From Mastigocoleus testarum BC008 (GTDB lineage Bacteria; Cyanobacteriota; Cyanobacteriia; Cyanobacteriales; Nostocaceae): a DNA stretch of 64,000 bases. This document shows positions 25,175-34,654 of this stretch, in pieces. Below the pieces are notes generated by a model that saw nothing but the letters and a program-made list of their open reading frames with translations, had not been told where the DNA came from and searched no databases. Where the stretch lies: positions 166,561-230,560 of the forward strand of contig NZ_LMTZ01000151.1 of assembly GCF_001456025.1 (NCBI RefSeq), written 5' to 3'. The position numbers and the translations under genes are program-made. Position 1 is the first letter of the stretch. Each line of letters starts with the position of its first letter.

Positions 25175-27904
25175 CTAATATCTTAACCAAGAACTAACAT
25201 CAACTTGTAATTTTTGACCCAGCTTCAATATTTTCCGGTATTTACTCATCTCCTCAGAGTTGTGGATAAGGATTTGTAATTGTGGAACAATTTGAGTGTA
25301 CAAACTGTTCAAGTACAATTCTTGGGAGCGATCTAACGAAATACCAATATCTAATTTGTGTGCAACATCAATTAATTGCTCCAAACGTTCAATACATGTG
25401 TGGAAACTACCGTTACTTTGATGTAATAATTGCCAAAGCAGTCGTGTAATTAATTGTTCAATTGTTTGCTTACTTTCTGGTACTTTCAAATGACAGCGCA
25501 AATGTTTGGCTTCGGCTGCGATCGCTTCTAGTTCCAATAAATGGTTCCAACTTAGCTGTGGTTCGGTAATATCCTGCTCTAAAGCTTTAATAGTTGTTTT
25601 ACAACGATATCCCAAGGCAACTTCTGCTGCAACTTGCAATTCCTGGGGTGCAGTTTGTCCATCCTGATGAAATGCTAGTAATACACCGTAATTTTCTCGA
25701 TAGGCTTGGGTATAAAGTTGGTCGAGCCTCGTCAGAGTTTCCTGGGTAAGTAACCGCATAATTCGATGGCGCTCTTCTGCAAACATATTTTGCAGGTTAT
25801 AGGAATTTTCCCCAAACAACTTAGACATTGTCAAAATCACTCGGGCTGCACTTACTTCTTGCAGTACTCCAAATAATTCTTCCTTAATTTGTGTATAAAT
25901 CCGTCGTCCGGTAAAAGGTTGAATACAGCAGTGGAAATCCCAACCACCTAGATGAAGCACAGCAAATATGACATCTTCACTTTCCCAAGTAATATCTGAC
26001 ACTAACTTTAAGTGTCCGACAGCTAAAGTTAAAGTTCCCATACGTTGGAGTTGGTAATCTAACTCATGGGCACTGTAACAGTAAACCTGTTTGTATTGAG
26101 AATGGGTTTGAGATGCAATTTGAGGGTGAGTTTTCGATTGCTTTCTTTCAGCCGAAGTATATCCATTAAATAGGGAAGCAATTGCATGGTGAGCGGCGAC
26201 TTTTGGAAGGCTAATTTGGGAGCTAACTACTAACTGACGGTAAACTCCAGCACCAGTTTTAAAGTAATCAATATTGCTCGGTGCTTCCTCCAGACGCTGA
26301 AGGAACTCTTTTTCTAATTGTACTCCCGCCACATCTCCTGCCAATTCTAAAGCACGGGCTGCATAACGGAGAATTTGAGTTCCCTCTGGACGTGATATTT
26401 CTTCAAAAAACCAACCACAACTGGTAAACATCAACAAAGCATGACGTTGCATTTCTAATAAGCGCAAAGCGTCCACTTCTTCCGATGCATTTAATTCGTG
26501 ATTTTGGTGACTGCTCAAAAAACGATGTACATTGGCGTTGGAGCGATCGCGAATAACTTCAATATAGTTGTCTCGCGCTTCCCAAGGATCCTTAAAAAAC
26601 TCTCTACCGTGCTCTTCATAAACTTCAACTAACCGATCCCGCAGCCAATTAAGAGCATTTCGTAACGGACGTCGCCATTTTAGGTGCCATCCCGGCGCAC
26701 CTCCACAACCACAGTCATCTTGCCATCTATCTACTCCGTGGGAACAACTCCAAGCAGTAATGGGTTTTAACTCAACTTCCCAAGCTGGGGGATTTAAACT
26801 TAAATAGTGACCAAAGTTAGTTAGAGTCCAACCTCTTCGTTGAAACTCTTCACTGAAAGCATAAGCCAAAGTTTTTTCAGTACCACCCTTATGGTGTCCG
26901 AAAGTTTCTCCATCAGTTGCAACGGAAATTAACTGTGCGGGACGATGGTCCCCTCGGATGGCAGCCCCAATACGTCCAGCAAAATGGCTGGAATTATACA
27001 CCACATCACTAAAGCCCATATCGCGTGATATAGGGCCGTCATAGAAAAAGATATCGATGTAAGGTTGGTTCTGAATCTCTTGGCAATCAATATTCTGATT
27101 CTCAATCTCTTCTAAACCCTGACTTACTGAAATTTCCCTATTTCCTTTTAGGTAACACCGATAAGGTCGGGTGGGATCGATTTGACCTCCCCCGACTTCA
27201 CACCATTCCGGGTTGGGATCTTCAACTGTCGGCAGAAGACGACAGCGTTCTGCTTGGGAGGGAGCAAGAACAATAAACCGAATTCCTTCGGCAATTAATG
27301 CTTCAAGAGTTGGGTAGTCTACAGCCGTTTCCGCCAACCACATTCCTTCAGGATCCCGACCAAATCGCGAACGAAAATCTGCTTTTCCCCAACGAATTTG
27401 TGTATATTTATCCCTTTCGTTAGCCAAAGGCATAATCATGTGATTGTATACCTGCGCAATGGCGTTCCCGTGACCATTTAGGCGCTCTCTAGATTTGTGA
27501 TCAGCGTCTAAAATTCGTTGATAAACTTCTAGGTCATGGGACTCCAACCATGACATTAATGTGGGTCCAATATTAAAACTCAAATACTCATAGTTATTAA
27601 TGATCCCTGCCAATTCACCTTTATCATTTAAGACTCTCGCAAAGGCATTGGGGCGATAACATTCATAATGTATTCGCTCGTTCCAGTTATGGAATGGTGC
27701 AGCACTACTTTGACGTTCAATAGCATCTAAATAAGGGTTCTCCCGTGGTGGCTGATAAAAATGCCCATGTACTGTAACGTAAACACCAGTAGCCGAATTC
27801 AGGGGATCGGGCTGATAGCTATTTACCGTATTTTTTTCTTCATCCAGTATCGTGTCAGCATGAGCTGATTTTTCAACTAAAGAAGTCATGTAGAGATTGT
27901 CCAT
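25175..27904 (-). CDS. DUF3536 / glycoside hydrolase family 57-type protein
   Basis: 909 residues. The N-terminal half is a GH57-type (beta/alpha)7 barrel: YVTVHGHFYQPPRENPYLDA, then FNIGPTLMSWLESHD, GMWLAETAVDYPTLEALIAE and VATDGETFGHHK, where the acidic residues are the expected catalytic region. The C-terminal part is the helical DUF3536 domain. GH57 members act on alpha-glucans (amylases, branching enzymes), so a role in glycogen metabolism is reasonable, but the substrate of this subfamily is not established. Cytoplasmic: no signal peptide. The start may be ATG 27904 or the internal ATG at 27889. Confidence 0.85.
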   Translation of the reverse strand: MDNLYMTSLVEKSAHADTILDEEKNTVNSYQPDPLNSATGVYVTVHGHFYQPPRENPYLDAIERQSSAAPFHNWNERIHYECYRPNAFARVLNDKGELAGIINNYEYLSFNIGPTLMSWLESHDLEVYQRILDADHKSRERLNGHGNAIAQVYNHMIMPLANERDKYTQIRWGKADFRSRFGRDPEGMWLAETAVDYPTLEALIAEGIRFIVLAPSQAERCRLLPTVEDPNPEWCEVGGGQIDPTRPYRCYLKGNREISVSQGLEEIENQNIDCQEIQNQPYIDIFFYDGPISRDMGFSDVVYNSSHFAGRIGAAIRGDHRPAQLISVATDGETFGHHKGGTEKTLAYAFSEEFQRRGWTLTNFGHYLSLNPPAWEVELKPITAWSCSHGVDRWQDDCGCGGAPGWHLKWRRPLRNALNWLRDRLVEVYEEHGREFFKDPWEARDNYIEVIRDRSNANVHRFLSSHQNHELNASEEVDALRLLEMQRHALLMFTSCGWFFEEISRPEGTQILRYAARALELAGDVAGVQLEKEFLQRLEEAPSNIDYFKTGAGVYRQLVVSSQISLPKVAAHHAIASLFNGYTSAERKQSKTHPQIASQTHSQYKQVYCYSAHELDYQLQRMGTLTLAVGHLKLVSDITWESEDVIFAVLHLGGWDFHCCIQPFTGRRIYTQIKEELFGVLQEVSAARVILTMSKLFGENSYNLQNMFAEERHRIMRLLTQETLTRLDQLYTQAYRENYGVLLAFHQDGQTAPQELQVAAEVALGYRCKTTIKALEQDITEPQLSWNHLLELEAIAAEAKHLRCHLKVPESKQTIEQLITRLLWQLLHQSNGSFHTCIERLEQLIDVAHKLDIGISLDRSQELYLNSLYTQIVPQLQILIHNSEEMSKYRKILKLGQKLQVDVSSWLRY

Positions 27905-28465
27905 GTTATAGAAAAAAATGCAATATCATCCTGAAATGTCATCTTGAAATAATCCATGTATTGCTTAAGATACTTGCATTACAACAAAACAAATTTATAG
28001 ATGAAAATTATGAAAAATGACAATTATGGAAAGTATAGTTACAACAAATAATCAAACACTTTTGACAACAGACATTAATTTTTCTTTACTTTACTTGACT
28101 AGATGGCTTGTCCCTATAGCCAACAAACAACTGTTATTCTAACTAAATTCTTCAGAATTTTTTTTGTTGCAAGTACCGATAAATAAGACACCAAAAATTT
28201 TTATTACCCTTTAAGATTCTAAAGCCCATCTTCTCTACAAATTATAAAATTTTATTTACAATTTTATACAGAAAATAACAAATCTGTGATTGGTATTACC
28301 TCTACCATTACGAACAAACATTTTTATGAGAAACAGTAGATCTTCGGAACCTGAAATTAAGTCTTGCGAGGGTATTCTAGAGTATAATCCGTTGCGTTAC
28401 CATCTCTCTGAGGCATCACGAGATTTTGTAATTTTGTGACTGGTATTCCTGATTTGAAATGATAA
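27905..28465. other. 561-bp divergent promoter region
   Basis: AT-rich region between the divergent DUF3536 and calcium antiporter genes. No repeat, hairpin or open frame stands out. Promoters of both genes should lie here but were not resolved. Confidence 0.4.
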
Positions 28466-29560
28466 ATGTCAGTTAAAAAGAAAGTATTTTTTGTCTTGCT
28501 AGCTTTTGTTCCAGTTTCGATCGCAGCCCACTTCCTAGGGTGGGGAGAATTAACTGTTTTTGTTACCGCTGGGTTAGCGATTTTACCTCTAGCAGCTTGG
28601 ATGGGTACAGCCACAGAGGAAATTGCTGTGGTGGTCGGTCCTTCATTAGGCGGATTGCTAAATGCTACTTTTGGTAATGCTACAGAACTAATTATTGCTT
28701 TGTTTGCATTACGGGCAGGACTTGTAGATGTGGTCAAAGCAAGTATCACCGGTTCGATTATCGGTAACCTGCTCTTGGTAATGGGTCTGGCTATGCTTTT
28801 GGGTGGTTTTCGCCATAAGGAACAAAGTTTTCAACCTGATGTGGCACGCTTAAATGCTGCGTCAATGAATTTGGCAGTAATTGCAATTTTGGTACCCACA
28901 GCGATGGAATTCACATCGAAAAGTGTTAGCCGGATCGCCCTGCAAAATTTATCCTTGGCTGTCGCTGCGGTTCTAATTTTAGTTTACGGTTTAACCTTAT
29001 TATTTTCTATGAAAACCCACTCTTATCTTTATGATGTGGGTGTAGTAGAGGGTTCTGAACAATTGGCAAATAATGATCACAAGCCCAATGTTTGGAAATG
29101 GATGGGAGTACTGTTACTTTGCACTTTACTAGTGTCATTTGAATCGGAATTTTTGGTTGGTTCCTTGGAAGCAGCTACATCTGAGTTGGGACTAACAGCA
29201 TTATTTACTGGGGTTGTCATAGTTCCCATAATTGGTAACGCAGCAGAGCATGCTACAGCAGTTACGGTAGCAATGAAAAACAAAATGGATTTGTCTTTGT
29301 CTGTTGCTGTTGGTTCTAGCATGCAAATTGCTTTATTTGTTGCTCCTGTACTTGTAATTGCGGGTCGATTACTTGGGCAACCAATGGATTTAGATTTTAA
29401 CCCTTTTGAATTAGTGGCAGTAGCTGTATCGGTCTTGATTGCTAATAGTATTAGTTCCGATGGTAAGTCCAATTGGCTTGAAGGTACATTATTACTCGCA
29501 TCCTATGTAATTCTGGGTTTAGCTTTCTATTTTCATCCAGTTATAGAAGGAATTGGATAG
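28466..29560 (+). CDS. cax: Calcium/proton exchanger (CaxA type)
   Basis: 364 residues with about 11 membrane helices. It exports Ca2+ (or other divalent cations) in exchange for protons. The two duplicated c-repeat motifs of the CaCA superfamily are visible: GGLLNATFGNATELIIALFA in the first half and IIGNAAEHATAVTVAMKN in the second, each with the conserved Glu. Length and order match Vcx1/CaxA proteins. ATG 28466. Confidence 0.95.
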   Translation: MSVKKKVFFVLLAFVPVSIAAHFLGWGELTVFVTAGLAILPLAAWMGTATEEIAVVVGPSLGGLLNATFGNATELIIALFALRAGLVDVVKASITGSIIGNLLLVMGLAMLLGGFRHKEQSFQPDVARLNAASMNLAVIAILVPTAMEFTSKSVSRIALQNLSLAVAAVLILVYGLTLLFSMKTHSYLYDVGVVEGSEQLANNDHKPNVWKWMGVLLLCTLLVSFESEFLVGSLEAATSELGLTALFTGVVIVPIIGNAAEHATAVTVAMKNKMDLSLSVAVGSSMQIALFVAPVLVIAGRLLGQPMDLDFNPFELVAVAVSVLIANSISSDGKSNWLEGTLLLASYVILGLAFYFHPVIEGIG

Positions 29561-29803
29561 ATCATCTATTTCAGTATTTGACTATATTTTTTGCAGATTT
29601 TTGCACATCAAACCTTAAACTTTTTGCATGTTGGTGTAACTTACGCCAACATATTTTTTTGTTTCAAAGGGAACAGGGAATGGGGAACAGGAAATAGATA
29701 ATTTGTGGTAATTGCTATAGATCTTTGCGAATAGAAGAGATAGAAAATTTGAGGGACTAAAAACACCATAAAATAAAACTATCACAAGGGTTGTGAATAA
29801 AAA

Positions 29804-29989
29804 ATGACTGAAAAAATTGATGTGAGTCAATATGTAGAACAGGCAGCGTTATTAGTAGATTTGCAATTGCGAGATGAATACCGAGATAGTGCGATCGCAA
29901 ATTTTGAGAAAATTCAAGTTATAGCCAAGCTTGTAAATGAGTTTTCCTTACCGAAAGATATTGAAGCAGCGCCAAAATTTGAACCATGA
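29804..29989 (+). CDS. AtzG-like small subunit (DUF4089)
   Basis: 61 residues. A short helical DUF4089 protein: VEQAALLVDLQLRDEYRDSA then VIAKLVNEFSLP. This is the AtzG-type partner that co-folds with an AtzE-type amidase. Its last four bases (ATGA, 29986-29989) overlap the start of the amidase gene, which fits translational coupling and obligate pairing. Easily missed because of its size. Confidence 0.85.
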   Translation: MTEKIDVSQYVEQAALLVDLQLRDEYRDSAIANFEKIQVIAKLVNEFSLPKDIEAAPKFEP

Positions 29990-31392
29990 ATCTAGAACGA
30001 GCAGACGCGACCGCCACAGCAGATGCAGTACGTAACGGTAAAATTAGCGCAGTGGAAGTTACCCAAGCTGCATTAAATAGAATTACAGCACGACAGCAGG
30101 AATTAAACTGTTTTACTGAGGTAACAGTTACAGCAGCTTTAGCAGCCGCAAAACGAATTGATAATGAAATTGCAGCAGGTAAAGACCCTGGGATGTTAGC
30201 TGGGGTACCTTTCGCAGTTAAAAATTTGTATGATATCGCTGGTTTAACAACTCTTGCAGGTGCAAAAATCAATGCGGAAAACCCACCTGCCATCCAAGAT
30301 GCTACAGCGATCGCCAAGTTAAAACAAGCAGGTGCAATCCTTGTTGGCGCTTTAAATATGGATGAATATGCTTACGGATTTGTGACCGAAAATTTTCATT
30401 ATGGTGCGACCCATAATCCCCATGATTTAAAACGTATTGCTGGTGGATCTTCAGGAGGTTCAGCTGCTGCTGTTGCAGGTGGATTGGTTCCTTTAACTTT
30501 GGGTTCCGATACTAATGGTTCTATTCGGGTACCTGCTGCTTTATGTGGGATATTTGGTTTCAAGCCCACCTATGGTAGATTATCGCGTGCGGGTGTTGCC
30601 TTATTTTCTAGCAGTCTTGACCACGTTGGACCTTTCACTCGTTCGGTCAGAGATATCGCTACAGTATTCGATTTACTTCAAGGAGAGGACGAACGGGATC
30701 CCATCTGTACCAAACGTCCTCCCATAGAAACTCGTAATTCTATCAACATAAAACCCAATATTGATGGCATTAGAATTGCGATCGCAGATGATTATTTTAC
30801 TAAAAAAGCTGTACCAGAAGCCTTAGAAGCGGTGCACCATGTCGCTAAAGCTTTAAATGTAAGTGAACACGTAACCATCCCAGAAGCAGAACGCGCCCGC
30901 GCAGCAGCATATATAATTACAGCATCCGAAGGCTCAAACTTGCATTTAGATGACTTGAGAAAGCGTCCCCAAGATTTCGATCCCGCCACACGCGATCGCT
31001 TTTTGGCTGGAGCATTAATTCCTGGTATTTGGTATATTCAAGCTCAACGCTTTAGAACTTGGTATCGAGATCGAGTTCGAGAAATTTTTAGTAAAAATAA
31101 CCATCATGGAATTGATGTAATTTTGGCACCAACAACACCAATTACAGCACCCAAGATCGGACAACAAACTATGGTGCTGGACGGTGAGGAAATTCTGGTT
31201 CGCCCTCATCTCGGCTTATTTACTCAACCATTATCTTTTATCGGGTTACCCGTTTTATCTATTCCCATCCAACGTCCCAATGCTTTACCTTTGGGAGTGC
31301 AGTTAATAGCTGCTCCTTATCATGAAGAATTAATTTTAAGGGTTGCAGCAGTATTAGAAAAAGCAGGTGTAATTTCTGCAGCAGTTGTTTAG
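29986..31392 (+). CDS. AtzE-family amidase
   Basis: 468 residues of the amidase signature family. The Ser-cisSer-Lys catalytic triad is predicted at K79 (VPFAVKNLYD), S155 (GGSSGGSAAAV) and S179 (LGSDTNGSIRVPA). Best-studied relatives, AtzE with AtzG, hydrolyse 1-carboxybiuret during cyanuric acid breakdown. Many genomes carry this pair without the rest of that pathway, and I see no AtzD/AtzF or urease genes here, so the real substrate is open. The coupled DUF4089 gene directly upstream supports the AtzE rather than GatA assignment. Confidence 0.88.
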   Translation: MNLERADATATADAVRNGKISAVEVTQAALNRITARQQELNCFTEVTVTAALAAAKRIDNEIAAGKDPGMLAGVPFAVKNLYDIAGLTTLAGAKINAENPPAIQDATAIAKLKQAGAILVGALNMDEYAYGFVTENFHYGATHNPHDLKRIAGGSSGGSAAAVAGGLVPLTLGSDTNGSIRVPAALCGIFGFKPTYGRLSRAGVALFSSSLDHVGPFTRSVRDIATVFDLLQGEDERDPICTKRPPIETRNSINIKPNIDGIRIAIADDYFTKKAVPEALEAVHHVAKALNVSEHVTIPEAERARAAAYIITASEGSNLHLDDLRKRPQDFDPATRDRFLAGALIPGIWYIQAQRFRTWYRDRVREIFSKNNHHGIDVILAPTTPITAPKIGQQTMVLDGEEILVRPHLGLFTQPLSFIGLPVLSIPIQRPNALPLGVQLIAAPYHEELILRVAAVLEKAGVISAAVV

Positions 31393-31714
31393 TTAATGCA
31401 ATTGGAAATGTAGTCCCTCATAGAAAGAAGAAAATTGTTACGATAGAACAAAGAAGCATTCTAGTTCGTTTTTTAACGATGAGAATAAACTCGTTTCAAT
31501 AGTGAACTACTAACCCAAGTTGCTATAGGCAAAACTTTTAGATTCTCTTATATATCACTAAATCCGCCTTAAAAAGGTGGACTTTGAATTCATTTACCCC
31601 AAATTATTAGACGTGCAGCGCGAAGGATATTTAGGGGGATCTAAATCCAACAGACTTGAACTAGCAACTTACTTTACTATCACGCTTAACAGTTAAAGAT
31701 AGAGATTAGTTCTG
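31393..31714. other. 322-bp spacer with a dispersed repeat fragment
   Basis: The section 31560-31645 holds CCGCCTTAAAAAGGTGG (an imperfect palindrome), then ACTTTGAATTC and ATATTTAGGGGGATCTAAA, a combination resembling a repeat common between cyanobacterial genes. No coding sequence was recognised. Confidence 0.45.
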
Positions 31715-33211
31715 ATGAAAGACAAGGTTTTGCAGGGACGTTATCAAATTCAGCGCCAATTAAGAAAAAATGCTGGAAGACGCGCACTACTAGCAAAAGA
31801 TTTAGTAACAGAAGAATTAGTCATCATCAAACTGTTAATCTTTGGTAACGACTTTAAATGGCAGGATTTGAAATTGTTGACTAGGGAAGCTCAAATTCTT
31901 CAAGAACTATCTCATCCTGCAATCCCTCGCTATCTTGACTACTTTGAACTCGATTTACCGGACTTAAAAGGTTTTGCTTTGGTACAAACCCATATTCCAG
32001 CAAAGTCTTTAGTAGAACACTTAAGAGCGGGACGTACCTTCAGCGAAGTAGAACTTAAACAAATTGCTAAATCTTTATTAAAAGTACTCATTTACCTTCA
32101 CGAATGTCTCCCTCCCGTTATTCACCGCGATCTTAAAGCTAGTAATATTTTGCTCGGCGAGCCCCCCTCTTACTACCTAAAGCACAGAACTAGTTCAAAT
32201 TCAAAATCTCGAAAGAAGTTTGGAAGTGATTCCCTCACCCATCGCTCTTGGGAAAATGTTGGTCAAGTATACATAGTAGATTTTGGGTCGGTTAAAACTG
32301 CTATGGCGCAGCAAGATGGGACCATGACAGTGGTGGGAACTTATGGTTATATGCCGCCAGAACAGTTCGGTGGACGTGCTTTTCCCGCATCCGATTTGTA
32401 TGGTTTGGGAGCAACATTAATTCATCTGGTAACAGGGAAACATCCTGCAGATTTGCTCCAAGATGACATGACAATTAAGTTTGAAGAATTAGTAAATCTT
32501 AGTCCTGCTTTTGTTGACTGGCTGAAGTGGTTAACAGAACCAAGTTTAAAGCTTCGCATGGGTTCGGCGCGAAAAGCATTGGAAGCCTTGGACATGTTGT
32601 CCCATCGTCACTTCCCCCTGGTTGTTTTTCAACCACAGGATAGCAAAATTAAGTATCTCAACCAAAAAGATCTCCTAGAAGTTATTATCCCTCCCCCTGG
32701 TTTTAGTTTGAGGGTAGGATTTCTATGTTTTTTCGATTTGATTTGGCTTTCTTTACTAATTAACTGGAGTATTTCTGTTTGGGGAAAGCCTTTGCTAGTA
32801 TTGTTTCCACTTTTTCACTGGGTATTTGCTATCTGGATTTTATTAGCAATTCTGTTTACCTTATTTGGCAAAATCCGTTTTTCTCTGACTCCAAAAAAGA
32901 TTTCCTTAACCTACGAGTTATTCGGATTAAAATATCCTTCACCTTTTTCAGCACACAGTGATGATATTTGGAAAATAGAATTGCTCGACCGACATATTGT
33001 TAAACCCCAGGGAGCTAGAGTAGAACCAATTCGAGTTAGTGTGCCTAATAAATTAATTATTTGGGCGAGAAAACGTAAATATATCTTGGGACAAAATACT
33101 TTGACTCAATGGTTACGAATTAGTCAAAGAAAAGTTCTTCATGCTTCAGAGTTGGATTGGTTAGCCCAAGAGATCGGTGACTGGTTAGAGCTACCAATTA
33201 GTAGAGAATAA
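31715..33211 (+). CDS. Ser/Thr protein kinase with C-terminal membrane helices
   Basis: 498 residues. Hanks-type kinase domain (1-~295): lysine K39 in VIIKLL, catalytic loop HRDLKASN (137-144), DFG in YIVDFGSVK, and activation segment GTYGYMPPEQFGG. The glycine-rich loop is not canonical: LRKNAGRRALLAKD has one glycine instead of GxGxxG. This variant occurs in a cyanobacterial kinase subgroup, so it may still bind ATP. Residues ~325-385 contain two membrane helices, and the C-terminal ~110 residues form a soluble domain I do not recognise (phrases SLTPKKISLTYELFGLKYPS). ATG 31715. Confidence 0.9.
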   Translation: MKDKVLQGRYQIQRQLRKNAGRRALLAKDLVTEELVIIKLLIFGNDFKWQDLKLLTREAQILQELSHPAIPRYLDYFELDLPDLKGFALVQTHIPAKSLVEHLRAGRTFSEVELKQIAKSLLKVLIYLHECLPPVIHRDLKASNILLGEPPSYYLKHRTSSNSKSRKKFGSDSLTHRSWENVGQVYIVDFGSVKTAMAQQDGTMTVVGTYGYMPPEQFGGRAFPASDLYGLGATLIHLVTGKHPADLLQDDMTIKFEELVNLSPAFVDWLKWLTEPSLKLRMGSARKALEALDMLSHRHFPLVVFQPQDSKIKYLNQKDLLEVIIPPPGFSLRVGFLCFFDLIWLSLLINWSISVWGKPLLVLFPLFHWVFAIWILLAILFTLFGKIRFSLTPKKISLTYELFGLKYPSPFSAHSDDIWKIELLDRHIVKPQGARVEPIRVSVPNKLIIWARKRKYILGQNTLTQWLRISQRKVLHASELDWLAQEIGDWLELPISRE

Positions 33212-33253
33212 CTACAAATTATAAGTAAAAAACAATACATTCATAAATCAATC

Positions 33254-33694
33254 TTATTCAAGATGCTGTATTGAAATTTGTATTAACTCCTCAAGTTTTT
33301 CCGCAACCTCCGTCCTATGACATCGACGCCAGTCTTTCTCCGCACACATCAGTAAAATATTTCCATTTACAGCAAATTTTGCAACTTCTTGTAATGATTT
33401 TTGAGCCTCTTTTTTATCTGGAGGTTCCCATTTTGCATTACCAGATGTGTTACCGAGGGCTGGTTTAGAAATATATTTAATATTCTTTGAAACACAAAGT
33501 TTTTCAACTTGATCGCCGTACCATTTTCGACTCCAAGCACGCGGACGAAATCTCACGTCTACAACAAATGATACATTATATTTTTCAAGATAATCGACAA
33601 ATTCTTTGTAATCTTTACGATTCCCATATCCAAAGGTCAGTATATACTTTGTTTTACAGTTATCTTCAATAATATTTGAAATTACCATTATCAA
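33254..33694 (-). CDS. DUF488 protein
   Basis: 146 residues. DUF488 signatures are clear: TFGYGNRKDYKEFVDYL, VDVRFRPRAWSRKWYG, and the C-terminal CAEKDWRRCHR with conserved Cys/His/Arg. The family is widespread, its biochemical activity is unproven, and some members lie next to defence or nucleic-acid genes. The start could be ATG 33694 or 33688 (MVISN). It is 9 bp downstream of the 267-residue gene in the same orientation, so both are expected on one transcript. Confidence 0.85.
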   Translation of the reverse strand: MIMVISNIIEDNCKTKYILTFGYGNRKDYKEFVDYLEKYNVSFVVDVRFRPRAWSRKWYGDQVEKLCVSKNIKYISKPALGNTSGNAKWEPPDKKEAQKSLQEVAKFAVNGNILLMCAEKDWRRCHRTEVAEKLEELIQISIQHLE

Positions 33695-33703
33695 ATTCTT
33701 CCC

Positions 33704-34507
33704 TTACAAAAGACTTAGTTGCTCAGACTTGACTCTGGGTGGATAAAATAAGCCGATAATCATAAAACCTTTAGGGAATCTCTTTTGATTTCCCACTATA
33801 AAGTATAAATCCTTTGTTTTCAAAAAATCATCTTCTAATTTTTGTCTCATTTTTTCTAAAGCTTCTTTTTCTTTCTCTTGTTGACTAGATTTTTTAGAAC
33901 TATTTCGGCATTTTCTATATAGTTCTTGTATTTCCCAATCAATAATAGAAAATTTATGATTAGTATCATTTTGAGAAACAAAACTATAATAGAACTTATA
34001 AGGTATTTTCTCTAATTTTACGGAAGGCTCAAATAAGTCAAGTTGGTTTTGAATAGATTGCTGCCTAAGACTCCATTCACGTGTATCCTGTTTATGATAG
34101 TATTTATTGATTCTTTTAGGTTTCATAATTCCTAAAGATTTACCTTGACTTTTAATATCTTCAATTGATGAGAATTTCAAATGTGAAGTTAAAATCAATT
34201 TTTTTCGCTCTTCCCAATTCTTTTCAGTACTAATTTTTCTAATAATTTGTATTGATTCATCATTAATCCGAAAACTTTCTTCTCTATAATCTTTGGGGTT
34301 TTTCTCTATTTCGGCACTAATTATAGACCACCTAGGATAACGCTGCTCAGAATCTAGATAGCGATAGCGTATAGGATAAATACGAATCCACTGTATTGGA
34401 TTTTCCGAATCATCTAGTAATACTCCTGCTGTACATACAGTTTCCCTATAAGTCATGCTGATTGATGGATAAGTCTTTGTTGCAATTAAAATTTTTCTTC
34501 TTTCCAT
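33704..34507 (-). CDS. Unrecognised protein paired with DUF488 gene
   Basis: 267 residues, first gene of the two-gene unit. I do not recognise a named domain. The N-terminal ~60 residues look like beta strands with well-kept aromatic positions (YRETVCTAGVLLDD, then IQWIRIYPIRYRYL). A charged helical middle follows (KNPKDYREESFRINDESIQI), and residues ~205-240 are a Lys/Glu-rich coiled coil (SSKKSSQQEKEKEALEKMRQ). The end returns to beta character (DLYFIVGNQKRFPKGFMIIG). The overall charge and arrangement would suit nucleic-acid binding, which is inference. Base composition is AT-rich, as for its partner, with long A/T runs, so recent horizontal acquisition is possible. Confidence 0.7.
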   Translation of the reverse strand: MERRKILIATKTYPSISMTYRETVCTAGVLLDDSENPIQWIRIYPIRYRYLDSEQRYPRWSIISAEIEKNPKDYREESFRINDESIQIIRKISTEKNWEERKKLILTSHLKFSSIEDIKSQGKSLGIMKPKRINKYYHKQDTREWSLRQQSIQNQLDLFEPSVKLEKIPYKFYYSFVSQNDTNHKFSIIDWEIQELYRKCRNSSKKSSQQEKEKEALEKMRQKLEDDFLKTKDLYFIVGNQKRFPKGFMIIGLFYPPRVKSEQLSLL

Positions 34508-34588
34508 AAATTTATTTTTTCAATAAATATATTGTTGTTATATTTTTCAATATTTTACGTTAGGTATAAATCAAACAGCAACTAGAGC

Positions 34589-34634
34589 TAAAAAAAGCTG
34601 ACATAAACCCTGTTTTAGAGTGTATATGTCAGCT
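34589..34634 (-). terminator. Intrinsic terminator of the SnoaL-like gene
   Basis: Minus-strand stem AGCTGACATA / TATGTCAGCT with an 18-19 base loop, followed on that strand by a T run (complement of AAAAAA at 34591-34596). It lies 20 bp after the SnoaL-like gene stop. Classic rho-independent structure. Confidence 0.85.
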
Positions 34635-34654
34635 CATTTAAAATATAATTAAAA

